A stretch of 64,000 nucleotides of DNA from the NCBI GenBank assembly GCA_965214795.1, contig OZ243976.1:2046001-2110000 (forward strand), written 5' to 3'. This DNA is from JAJDXW01 sp965214795. Its GTDB lineage: Bacteria; Pseudomonadota; Gammaproteobacteria; HK1. Position 1 is the stretch's first letter. Each line of letters starts with the position of its first letter. This document shows, one piece after another, positions 35,525 to 43,028 of this stretch. Below the pieces are notes generated by a model. It searched no databases. It saw only the letters and a list, made by a program, of their open reading frames with translations, and was not told the origin of the DNA. The position numbers were made by a program, and so were the translations under genes.

Positions 35525-36544
35525 ATGCCACGAAGTCCGCACACAGGACCGCAAATGGCCCGCTGGCTCGAGAAAGCTGCCGCACGGGCCCTGCGCCATG
35601 ACGGCGTGGAGGCGATCGTGCTGTTCGGATCGAGGGCACGCGGCGATCCGCACGACGAAAGCGACTGGGACGTGTGCCTGATCGGCAACCACGAACCGGG
35701 AAACATCGAAGACGCACTGCTACCGATGGGGACCGAGACACACGGCGCGCGAGTCGATGTCCTGTGGCGGAATCGCGCGGATTTGCGCAACGACACCAGC
35801 GCCGGGACGGTGTGGGCAGCAATCGTCCGGGACGGAGAAGTGATCGCGGGAGATGGAACGGTACTGGCAAATATCGAGGTGAGCCCCATGAAACGCACGG
35901 ATATCGTCCGGGCATTCGCAATCGCAGCGGTCAAAATCCGTACGGCAGTGCACCATGCCCAGGAAGAAACGAACGCAACCGAAGACGAGGTACCCTTCAT
36001 CAACATAGAGGGGATGGAAGCGAGCAGCGCCGCGGCCGAACACCTGTCGCGAGCAGTAGTGGGCATGCTCGGAGCGCAGCCGGGCAGCGGACACAACGTC
36101 AATACCGATGCAGAGATTCTCAACAAATCAGCCGACGACACGGACAGCGCCGAACGTGCGACGACGCTACGCGCGAGCGCGAACGCGATCCGGCGAACGG
36201 ACAACAGGACGCACGATGGACGGGGGGTCGCCTACAGCGGAAACGCGGAACTTCGCACGCACTGGGAACGCCGTGTCGCGAATGTTGCGCGGACATACGC
36301 CGAAGTGGTCGACGGCGCAATGAATGCACGCGGTCCCCTCAAAGGTTTGGCCGAAGGACCCGACAGCGAACGGGTAAGAGGAATCATCACGGAAGTCGCG
36401 CGAACGGCATGCAGGACGATCCGCCGGATCAACGCAGGCGGGATCGGCCACCTGGCGGCCGACACCCAAGACGCATTGAAAGCCTGGGAACGCCAGTGCA
36501 GTACCGCCGCCACAGCGCACAGCGAACACGTGACGACAAACTGA
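35525..36544 (+). CDS. Nucleotidyltransferase (MNT) domain fused to a HEPN-like helical domain
   Basis: About 339 residues. Residues 15-115 are a minimal nucleotidyltransferase: VEAIVLFGSRARGDPHDESD followed by WDVCLIG, the canonical GSx10DxD motif, and a third acidic strand in GARVDVLW. From about residue 120 a helical region resembles HEPN domains (IVRAFAIAAVKIRTAVHHAQ; EASSAAAEHLSRAVVGML; AIRRTDNRTHD, an R-x5-H arrangement). MNT and HEPN are usually separate genes in HepT-MntA toxin-antitoxin systems; here both are in one chain. It ends 33 bases before the CRISPR array. AGGG lies just before ATG 35525; a longer frame opens at 35450. HEPN assignment is inference. Confidence 0.66.
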   Translation: MPRSPHTGPQMARWLEKAAARALRHDGVEAIVLFGSRARGDPHDESDWDVCLIGNHEPGNIEDALLPMGTETHGARVDVLWRNRADLRNDTSAGTVWAAIVRDGEVIAGDGTVLANIEVSPMKRTDIVRAFAIAAVKIRTAVHHAQEETNATEDEVPFINIEGMEASSAAAEHLSRAVVGMLGAQPGSGHNVNTDAEILNKSADDTDSAERATTLRASANAIRRTDNRTHDGRGVAYSGNAELRTHWERRVANVARTYAEVVDGAMNARGPLKGLAEGPDSERVRGIITEVARTACRTIRRINAGGIGHLAADTQDALKAWERQCSTAATAHSEHVTTN

Positions 36545-36577
36545 GGTGATCCGGACCGGGCGACTTCGACACCTCGG

Positions 36578-36728
36578 GGGTCCATCCCCGCGTGGGCGGG
36601 GGAGCCATGGTGGGCAACTCCGTCTTCAAGGCAAGCTCGGGTCCATCCCCGCGTGGGCGGGGGAGCCATGGTGGGCAACTCCGTCTTCAAGGCAAGCTCG
36701 GGTCCATCCCCGCGTGGGCGGGGGAGCC
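36578..36728 (-). CRISPR. Type I-E CRISPR array: three 29-nt repeats, two identical 32-nt spacers
   Basis: Repeats at 36578-36606, 36639-36667 and 36700-36728 are identical, with core tccatccccgcgtgggcggg and a ccccgc/gcgggg hairpin; on the minus strand they read ...cgcggggatggaccc, the type I-E pattern. The spacers (36607-36638, 36668-36699) are identical to each other (starting atggtgggcaactccgtctt). Directly downstream of cas2, so transcription on the minus strand from the leader at 36729-36779 is expected. Confidence 0.95.
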
Positions 36729-36779
36729 TCTGGATAGTAACGTATTGAAATACAGGATTTCAAGCGAAAACAAGCTGTG
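36729..36779 (-). promoter_or_regulatory. Probable CRISPR leader
   Basis: 51 bases between cas2 and the first repeat, markedly AT-rich (for example acgtattgaaatacaggatt), as I-E leaders are. It is shorter than the roughly 60 bases or more usually needed for IHF-assisted spacer integration, but part of the leader may overlap the cas2 end. Confidence 0.5.
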
Positions 36780-37085
36780 TCAAGCGTCCTTGTATTCGCG
36801 CTTTACGATCAAGGCGCCGTCGCTTTCGCAGAGAACACGTGGCGGCTCGCCGAGCAGACGGACGCCTTGGCCGCCGGGGCTGGCAGGATCGCGCCAAGTC
36901 ATGACGACCGAGCCTTGGCCGAGGTTGGCGTACCAGTCTTTCAGCACCCGCCAGATCCGCTCGCGCACGCCGACGCTCATGCGTGGGCGCGTGTAGACGC
37001 CGGGTGCGATCTCCAGCATCGCCGAAGCGAGGAAGCCACGGTAGCGATCCTCGACGTTGCGCGTGACGATCACGGTCATCGGCAT
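36780..37085 (-). CDS. cas2: CRISPR-associated Cas2 (type I-E)
   Basis: 101 residues from ATG 37085: MPMTVIVTRNVEDRYRGFLA, which aligns with the E. coli start MSMLVVVTENV; LEIAPGVYTRPRMSVGVRER is the type I-E Cas2 signature, followed by GSVVMTWRDP and a C-terminal extension. Cas2 dimers bridge two Cas1 dimers in the spacer-integration complex. GAGGAG lies 9 bases before the chosen ATG; a GTG two codons earlier (37091) is also possible. It directly follows cas1 and borders the array leader. Confidence 0.92.
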   Translation of the reverse strand: MPMTVIVTRNVEDRYRGFLASAMLEIAPGVYTRPRMSVGVRERIWRVLKDWYANLGQGSVVMTWRDPASPGGQGVRLLGEPPRVLCESDGALIVKREYKDA

Positions 37086-37091
37086 AGGCAC

Positions 37092-37949
37092 TCACTCCTC
37101 TTCGAACAGCGTCTTCACCCGATCAATCATCGCCGGGATCGTGCGCTCGCGCTGCAGGGTTCGGGCGGCGCGGTGCCGCACCGCACGTTCGATGGAATCG
37201 CCCCGGTCGCCGATCTCGGCCGCGGCGGCGAACGCCACGGGCAGTGTGACCGTATCGCGATAGAGATCGGCGATGTCCAGCACAAAGGACTGGTCGGAAT
37301 CCTCATGGATGAAGCCGAGTTGCGGCAGGGCCGATACCGCCGTGACGGCGATGACGGCGGCGGCCTGCACCGCGGTCGAGGCATGGTTGATCGCTTGGTT
37401 GGGCAAGTCGGCCGCGTCGGGCGCGGCGCGGTCGTAGCGCCGGCCGCGCCAGCGCACACCGAAGCGCTCGGCCGTCAGACGGTAGGTCTCCTTCATGCGC
37501 GCACCCTCGATACCCCGCAGGGTCTCGATGTCGCGCTGTCGCAGGATCTTGCCCAGCCGCCAAGCGTACATCCGACGTGCAATGTCGAGCCGTGTCTTCG
37601 GATTGGCCCAGAGGCGCGCTTGTCGCCGGGCCACGTCGGAGCGGTCGGAGCCGAGCGGCGGCGCGGTATAGACCCGGACGCCGCCGTCACCCACGGCCGC
37701 CAGGAGCGTCCCGTGCCGAGCCAGCAGGCGAAGTGCGTCGTGGCTGACCGTCGAGCCCGGCCCGAGCAGGATCATCGAGACCGACTGGTGAGGAACCTGA
37801 TAGTCGCCGGGGTCGAGATAACCACCGGCGGTGACGAAGCGAAGACAACCGTTTTCGACCGAGAGCGCACCCCGGTCGAGCCAGAGGAGCCCGTGCCGGT
37901 CGGCGTGCGGGATGCGCGCCTGCTCCAGTCCGAGGCGGCCCCTGAGCAA
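37092..37949 (-). CDS. cas1: CRISPR-associated integrase Cas1 (type I-E)
   Basis: 285 residues from a TTG at 37949 with GGGGAGGAGG immediately upstream, 13 bases after the cas6 stop. Metal-binding residues of Cas1 are in place: Glu in IEGARMKETYR, His in QLGFIHEDSDQSF and Asp in VLDIADLYRD. It integrates prespacers into the array with Cas2. An earlier frame opening (38096) overlaps cas6 and gives an unrelated N-terminus. Size is close to E. coli Cas1 (305). No disruption is visible, so adaptation machinery looks complete. Confidence 0.92.
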   Translation of the reverse strand: MLRGRLGLEQARIPHADRHGLLWLDRGALSVENGCLRFVTAGGYLDPGDYQVPHQSVSMILLGPGSTVSHDALRLLARHGTLLAAVGDGGVRVYTAPPLGSDRSDVARRQARLWANPKTRLDIARRMYAWRLGKILRQRDIETLRGIEGARMKETYRLTAERFGVRWRGRRYDRAAPDAADLPNQAINHASTAVQAAAVIAVTAVSALPQLGFIHEDSDQSFVLDIADLYRDTVTLPVAFAAAAEIGDRGDSIERAVRHRAARTLQRERTIPAMIDRVKTLFEEE

Positions 37950-37962
37950 GAGCCTCCTCCCC

Positions 37963-38715
37963 TCAGGTTCGGGCGCCCGGCGGCGCCAGCAGCAGGCAGC
38001 CGAAACCGAAGGCCCGGTGCCGGCCGACGCCGCGCGCGAGCCCGTCGGCGAAGGCCGCCGGATCGCCGATCTCCAGCGTCCCGCGGAACAGCGCATCCGG
38101 CCCTTCGCTCAACACGCTGCGCCGTTCGCCGTCGACGACCGGCCGGCGGAGAATGCGGCAACGGCGGAGCGCAGCGAGTTCGGAGTCGAGGAGGCGAGCG
38201 CCACGCACCGCCAGCCGTGCGGCCAGCCAATCCGTATAGACCTTTTCCTTGGCTGGAGTTTCTGCTGCGGTGGCAGCGGCCCAGGCGGCGGCGTCCACCT
38301 CGTGACTGCGGCCGGTTCGGCCCTGTGCGCGGGAGCGCACGACCGGCCGGGCGCGCAGCTCGAAGGAGAAATGTGCGCCCGCGGGCCAGTCCGCCGGCAT
38401 GACGCGGGCTTCCAGGCCGGAGAGAGCCAGGGCCTCGGCCGTCTCGGGATCAGCCATCGGCGGCAGTGCGGCGGCGGCGAGGATCGCGTCGGGCGTGGCG
38501 CGGGCGTAGCCCAGCAACTCGTCCGGCCGCCCGCGGACGCTGCGCAAGGCGAAAGGTTGCGGTGCCATGTCGCCCAGTTCGGTCTTGAGGGCGGCATGCA
38601 GCGCGTACCCGGGATCGGCTGTGCCGTGGCGCGGCAGGTAGCCCCTCCGGATAGCCCAGCGCGCAAGTGCGGCCATGTCCGGCCGAAGTCTTACCAGCGA
38701 GAGAAGCGCAGTCAT
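37963..38715 (-). CDS. cas6e: crRNA-processing endoribonuclease Cas6e
   Basis: 250 residues. MTALLSLVRLRPDMAALARW at the start, then GYALHAALKTELGD, where the His corresponds to the catalytic His of Cas6e, a mid-region HFSFELRARPVVRSRAQGRT with RSHEVDA, and C-terminal Gly-rich loop GVGRHRAFGFGCLLLAPPG. It cleaves the pre-crRNA at the repeat hairpin and stays in Cascade. The ATG overlaps the cas5 stop (ATGA). Length is normal (about 200-250). Confidence 0.92.
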   Translation of the reverse strand: MTALLSLVRLRPDMAALARWAIRRGYLPRHGTADPGYALHAALKTELGDMAPQPFALRSVRGRPDELLGYARATPDAILAAAALPPMADPETAEALALSGLEARVMPADWPAGAHFSFELRARPVVRSRAQGRTGRSHEVDAAAWAAATAAETPAKEKVYTDWLAARLAVRGARLLDSELAALRRCRILRRPVVDGERRSVLSEGPDALFRGTLEIGDPAAFADGLARGVGRHRAFGFGCLLLAPPGART

Positions 38716-39425
38716 GGTACGGCGGCAGGCGGCAGGCGACCCTCCAGCCAGCGCTGTTCGCCGCCATGAACACCGCTGGTCCAGTTGCGCCGACCGCTGA
38801 CGCGCAACTCGCGGGTCGCACGGGGAAGGAAACCGGCGACGCCTTCGGTGGCGGGTGCGAAGGCGGCGCGCTCCGCCTCGCCGGGTTCGAACGTGGCGAG
38901 TGCCAGCAACGCCGTCTCGCCTGCGGCCTCGCCCGCCAGGATGCGCGCTGCCGGCAGGCAGGGCTTGCGACCGAAGAACAGTGGCCGGGCCGGTCGGTCG
39001 AGCGCCGCGGCGACGGTGTCGAGAGCAGGTGCCTCGTCGATCGGCTCCAGACGCAGGGCGATACTGATTGCCCGGTCGGCCCAGAAGTAGCGGAGGCGGA
39101 TGTGCATGCCGTCGTAGGTACCGCCGGCCCGCCCCTCCGGCCGGCCGCGCGTGGTCCAACCCTTGTCGTTCCTCTTGATTTTGGCAGTCTGATAGTCGTA
39201 CAGCTTCTCGCCCTCACGGTCCGCACGGCAGGCGAAGATCAGACGTTCCTGCAGCCGGTCGAGCGCGGCGGCGTCCGTGCGCTTCAGGCCAAGGGCGTTG
39301 CCGAGCAGACCGGTCAGCAGCGAAGCGGCGGGCCAAGCGTCGGTCACACTGTATCGCTCGGTGGCGACGCCGCCGAAGCTCATCAGCGGGGCTTCGAGCC
39401 GGAGAATCAGGTGCCGGTGGCTCAC
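38712..39425 (-). CDS. cas5e: Cascade subunit Cas5e (CasD)
   Basis: 237 residues. LILRLEAPLMSFGGVATERY and SVTDAWPAASLLTGLLGNAL followed by GLKRTD are the Cas5e N-terminal RRM signature; later PLFFGRKPCLPAARI is also typical. It binds the 5' handle of crRNA and caps the Cas7 backbone. Overlaps cas7 by 4 bases (ATGA) upstream and cas6 by 4 bases downstream, so the genes are translationally coupled. Intact. Confidence 0.93.
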   Translation of the reverse strand: MSHRHLILRLEAPLMSFGGVATERYSVTDAWPAASLLTGLLGNALGLKRTDAAALDRLQERLIFACRADREGEKLYDYQTAKIKRNDKGWTTRGRPEGRAGGTYDGMHIRLRYFWADRAISIALRLEPIDEAPALDTVAAALDRPARPLFFGRKPCLPAARILAGEAAGETALLALATFEPGEAERAAFAPATEGVAGFLPRATRELRVSGRRNWTSGVHGGEQRWLEGRLPPAAVP

Positions 39426-40831
39426 GCCGCTTCTCCGGCCCGAACGACTCCGGCCGCCCAGCCGGCCAGCGTGTCGAGCGAGGTCCGCTCCATGCCGTCG
39501 AGGGATGCCTTCGGATCGGCCGCCATCTGCCGGCGTGCCTCGCCCGTGCCGTAGGCGGCGTCAAGCTCGGTGAGATGTGCCCCGAGTCGCTCCACCGTCG
39601 TGACCAGCAGACGGTTCGAACGCAAGGGGACCGGATCGCGGAAGGCGTTGGCCAGCGTGCGCGGCTGGCGGTCGCCCGCCTCGACCAGCATCCACTCGGC
39701 CCAGGCGTAGGGCGCAGTCGAGCCTTTCTTGGCGCCGGGCGAGACTTCGGCGATCAAGTGGACCAGATGCTCGACCACCTTGGCCGCGATCTCGCGATCC
39801 TCGGTCAGGTTACCAGCCAACAGACCGATGTCGACCACGACGTAGCCGTAGTAGAGCCCACTGGTCAATTCCATGTCGAATATGCCTGCCGCGCCTGCGT
39901 CGTCGCCCTCCTCGCGGCTCTTCAGCTCGTCAACGACCGTTATGAAATCGAGGTCGCGCTCCATGGCATGCACTGTCATGGCGTGGGCGACGTGGATCGC
40001 GGCATCGGTGTTGGCGAGGAGATCGGAGGTGACCATCCGGCCGAAGAGGGCGGCACCGAGTCCGGCTCCATTTTTGAGTAGTGTTTTCAGATTCTCGTTC
40101 TGGTCCGGAAGACGATTTTTGATGTTGTCCTGGAGGAATTTGGTTGCTTCCTTGGCGTCAGTCTTTCTGAGCGCCTCGGTGGCGAGTTCAGTCAGTGTTG
40201 CGATTTCTGATTCTTCGTAATAGATCGGTTCGTGGTGTTTTTTCGGATCGATGGCCCCGTAGAGTTGTTTTAGAAGTGTATTGGTTACTGCTTTGGTCAT
40301 GTCGTTGGACGCGGAGTGGGTCTTCCGAGCATCCGGCATTATCCGCCGTTCGACCACAAACTTTCCTTCCAGCAGTTCAGTATTGGGCGCGGCAAGGGCT
40401 TTGGCAGCAAATCCGGCGAGGAACTCGAGTTCCGGCTCTCCGAGATAGAGAGCTTGGCGCTTCTTTGGGTCTTCCGCCTTATCGCCGTAGACGCGCCTTA
40501 GAAGGGCGTTGGTTACTGCCTCGGTCACGTCGCCGGAGGCGTTGGGCTGTAGCTCCCGAGCCCGCGGGATGATCAGGTTCTCGACAGCGAGCTTGGTGCG
40601 CACGCCCATGGGCTGTTCCAGGTTCTGCAGCGCCCAGCGGTTGGCGTTCGCCCGCTCCAGAGTGTCGGTGCCGGCGAGACGCCAGTGACGTTTCAGCGAC
40701 TGGGACGAGACGCGCGCCCGCGCCGCTCCGCCGAAAGGCAGGCGCTTGGCAAGGCCGGCGTCGTCCCGGTTCAGGAGCGTGCCGGGATAGCTGGCGAGCC
40801 AATGGATCTGCAGAAAGCGGGCGTCGGTCAT
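39422..40831 (-). CDS. cas7e: Cascade backbone subunit Cas7e (CasC) with internal tandem duplication
   Basis: 469 residues, about 100 more than E. coli CasC (363). N-terminus FLQIHWLASYPGTLLNRDDA, FGGAARARVSSQSLKRHW and the later GRMVTSDLLANTDAAIHVAH, AMTVHAMERDLDFITVVDEL, GAAGIFDMELTSGLYYGYVV are standard Cas7e. Extra length comes from a duplicated helical segment: residues about 78-147 (LIIPRARELQPNASGDVTEA) and 156-222 (RIMPDARKTHSASNDMTKAV) align, each followed by T-N-x-L-L and later DPKK. The second copy (about 40166-40366) and adjoining bases are conspicuously AT-rich. Reading frame is intact; whether it assembles is unknown. Confidence 0.92.
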   Translation of the reverse strand: MTDARFLQIHWLASYPGTLLNRDDAGLAKRLPFGGAARARVSSQSLKRHWRLAGTDTLERANANRWALQNLEQPMGVRTKLAVENLIIPRARELQPNASGDVTEAVTNALLRRVYGDKAEDPKKRQALYLGEPELEFLAGFAAKALAAPNTELLEGKFVVERRIMPDARKTHSASNDMTKAVTNTLLKQLYGAIDPKKHHEPIYYEESEIATLTELATEALRKTDAKEATKFLQDNIKNRLPDQNENLKTLLKNGAGLGAALFGRMVTSDLLANTDAAIHVAHAMTVHAMERDLDFITVVDELKSREEGDDAGAAGIFDMELTSGLYYGYVVVDIGLLAGNLTEDREIAAKVVEHLVHLIAEVSPGAKKGSTAPYAWAEWMLVEAGDRQPRTLANAFRDPVPLRSNRLLVTTVERLGAHLTELDAAYGTGEARRQMAADPKASLDGMERTSLDTLAGWAAGVVRAGEAA

Positions 40832-40843
40832 CAGGCGGTCTCC

Positions 40844-41359
40844 TCAGGTAGCGGAAGCACGGGCATAGTCGCGTGCGATGCGCAGGCGCTGGTCGTCGGC
40901 GATGTCCTCACAACGCCCGGCCCAGCGTGCGATGCGGACGAGGGGCAGCCAGTCGGCCGCGGCGTTGTGGGTGTCGAGGAAGCGGGCGAGCCGAGGCAGC
41001 AGGTCGGTCAGGACATCGAAGTCGGCCGAGAGCAGAAGGTTCAGCCGGCTCTCGGAATAGAGGCTGTCGGCAAGAACGCGGCCGATCGGAGCTTGGCGCT
41101 CGTGCCGGCCGCGTGCCAGCGCGAGACAGTGGACGATCAGAGCCCAGCGGCGCCGATCATCACCGGAGGGAGCGACGGTGGTGGAGGCCAGCAATCGTTC
41201 GACCGCGATCTCGGCCATGCCGTCCGGTGCACGCGGATTCATGCGTCGCAGTGCGGCGTGGTCACCAGTGGGAAAAGCCGGATCGGCCAGCCGCGCCGCC
41301 ATTGCGGCCACCAGGCGGGCCTCCATCTGCCACAGGGACTCGCCGTCGGTTTCAGACAT
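40844..41359 (-). CDS. cas11: Cascade small subunit Cas11 (Cse2/CasB)
   Basis: 171 residues, alpha-helical: GDHAALRRMNPRAPDGMAEI early, WALIVHCLALARGRHERQAP, IGRVLADSLYSESRLNLLLS, and DVLTDLLPRLARFLDTHNAA followed by DWLPLVRIA. This is the Cse2 pattern (AxLRR..., RxxRLL). It stabilises the crRNA-target R-loop in the Cascade belly as a dimer. Start overlaps the cas8e end by 8 bases; 12 bases separate it from cas7. Intact. Confidence 0.9.
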   Translation of the reverse strand: MSETDGESLWQMEARLVAAMAARLADPAFPTGDHAALRRMNPRAPDGMAEIAVERLLASTTVAPSGDDRRRWALIVHCLALARGRHERQAPIGRVLADSLYSESRLNLLLSADFDVLTDLLPRLARFLDTHNAAADWLPLVRIARWAGRCEDIADDQRLRIARDYARASAT

Positions 41360-42947
41360 CGTCGACCTCTTCGGGTTGCGGATCTCTCAGAGCCGGAAGG
41401 TGTTTGCGAAGCGAGCCTTCCAACAGGTTGCGGGCGCGCGCGATTGCGATGATCCGGCGTTCTTCGCTGCGTGGGCTCGCCTCGGCGGCAGCGTCGAGCG
41501 TCCGGCGCGCTTCGCGGGCCAGCAGGCGAACCCATTCCCGTTCGGCCTGTGTGTCGTCCCAGTCCAACGCTCGCCAGAGCTCGGGAAAGAAGAGGTGGTC
41601 GATCACGTTGTTAAAGCGGCTCTCCCAAGGGGCCGTCAGCGCCGTATTGCTCGGTTTGTTCCACTTTTTCCAATCGATATCGCCTGATCCCTTCTGGACG
41701 AGACAGATCAGGGCCGGACGCAGGCAACGAGACCACGCCTCCCCGGCCTGTATGATGCGCCCCTTGGCGCGCTTGGCGAGTCCAATATCCCCCGCTTCCA
41801 GAAGCGAAGCGACCCGCGCCGGCATCGCAAGACGGCGAGTATGAAAGCCATCCGTTCCGCCTTTACGGCGTGCCAAAGCGGCCATGTCGAGGACGGCTTC
41901 GCTCGAAGTGTCGCTGGCGTGCACGGTTGCCAGCAAAGGCAACTGGTAGCTGCGTTGCTTCGACCCGAACAGCAGTTCGCATACGCACTTGTAAGAAAAC
42001 CCGTTCTCGGTGATCGAGAGCACCTTCGGTTCGTCACCTGCTTCGACGGGCGCCCAGGGATCGGCGAGGTTGCCCTTTCTGTCCTTCGCGGCGATACGGG
42101 TCGTCTTCGAACCGGCCCTTCGCGCCACGATCCGTCCGTTCGAGCGCTCGAGCCGGACGCGGCGGCAGACCTCGACGAACAAGGGATGGAGCTTCGCCAG
42201 CGACAATTGGGCCGAGCCGTCCCAAGGTTCGGTCCAGACCAGCGGGACTGCCGCTTCGGTCCCGATCCCCATGGTCTGCGCAGTGTCGTGCAATCGGTTT
42301 GCGCCAGCGACCAGAGTACGAAGATTCCGCATCAGCACGGCGCCGGGGCGCGCGTCGCCTGCATGGACCGACAGGAAAGGCCGGCTGCCGTAGCCATCCT
42401 TCATACGGGCGACGCCGTAGTTCCTGACGCCCATTATTCCTTCCTGCGTCTGCAGGGAAACGAGGGCGAAGAGCCAGTCGTCGGGCTCGGCCGCAGCCAT
42501 GCGATTGGCCTTGAGATCGTGGTTCCTCGAGGTCACCAGCATGTCGAGGGCGTCGGGCGTCTCGACGGAGGTCCTGAATTCGGCGAGGGAACCGTTGGGC
42601 ACGGGCGCCTGGAGGAGCGCCGGGCGATCCGGCGGGGTAATCAAGGCCCAAGGTTCGTCTTCGGACCCGGAGGTCAGCGCGCGCAGTGCCTCGGCCCAGG
42701 CGGCCGGCTCATCGCCGGGTGGCCGAGTCAGACCCGACGCCTCCAGCCCCATGGCCGCGACCTGGGTGAGAAAGGCCATCCAGGCCGGTGCCTGATGGGC
42801 GCGCAGTGCCGGAAACGTCTCCACCGCGTCGGCGGCGAGTGCGGCATAGACCTCGGGCAGTGAGAGGCGCCGCCGATCGCCGTCGGTCAATTCCACCCGG
42901 AGCAGTTGCTCCGTCAACGTGTTGTGCAGGATCTCGGACAAGGGCAC
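41352..42947 (-). CDS. cas8e: Cascade large subunit Cas8e (Cse1/CasA)
   Basis: 531 residues. Cse1 features: early LSLPEVYAALAADAVETFPA and HQAPAWMAFLTQ; LQAPVPNGSLAEF; then ANRMAAAEPDDWLFALVSLQ followed by TQEGIMGVRNYGVARMKDGY (L1-like loop and Gly-rich segment); EPWDGSAQLSLAKLHPLFVE; and a C-terminal four-helix bundle. It recognises the PAM and recruits Cas3. The gene begins 81 bases after cas3, so a separate internal promoter is possible. Length matches E. coli CasA (502). Confidence 0.92.
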   Translation of the reverse strand: MPLSEILHNTLTEQLLRVELTDGDRRRLSLPEVYAALAADAVETFPALRAHQAPAWMAFLTQVAAMGLEASGLTRPPGDEPAAWAEALRALTSGSEDEPWALITPPDRPALLQAPVPNGSLAEFRTSVETPDALDMLVTSRNHDLKANRMAAAEPDDWLFALVSLQTQEGIMGVRNYGVARMKDGYGSRPFLSVHAGDARPGAVLMRNLRTLVAGANRLHDTAQTMGIGTEAAVPLVWTEPWDGSAQLSLAKLHPLFVEVCRRVRLERSNGRIVARRAGSKTTRIAAKDRKGNLADPWAPVEAGDEPKVLSITENGFSYKCVCELLFGSKQRSYQLPLLATVHASDTSSEAVLDMAALARRKGGTDGFHTRRLAMPARVASLLEAGDIGLAKRAKGRIIQAGEAWSRCLRPALICLVQKGSGDIDWKKWNKPSNTALTAPWESRFNNVIDHLFFPELWRALDWDDTQAEREWVRLLAREARRTLDAAAEASPRSEERRIIAIARARNLLEGSLRKHLPALRDPQPEEVDDV

Positions 42948-43028
42948 TCCAGATCGGATTCGTGATCATTCGATGGGGATCATGCCTCACGCATTGCGGC
43001 CATTGAGACCTCTCGGCTCCACCTCTTG

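Noticed and set aside
36607..36638. Apparent similarity of the duplicated spacer to a stretch of cas6e near 38570-38605 (shared ALKTEL-like coding)
   Set aside because: Only about two thirds of bases match and mismatches are scattered, including the seed region. It is explained by chance in GC-biased coding sequence, so self-targeting is not claimed.
38096..38096. Upstream start for cas1 giving 334 residues
   Set aside because: The extra N-terminus overlaps cas6e in another frame and is Arg/Ser-rich; the TTG at 37949 has a strong ribosome-binding site and the conserved Cas1 N-terminus.
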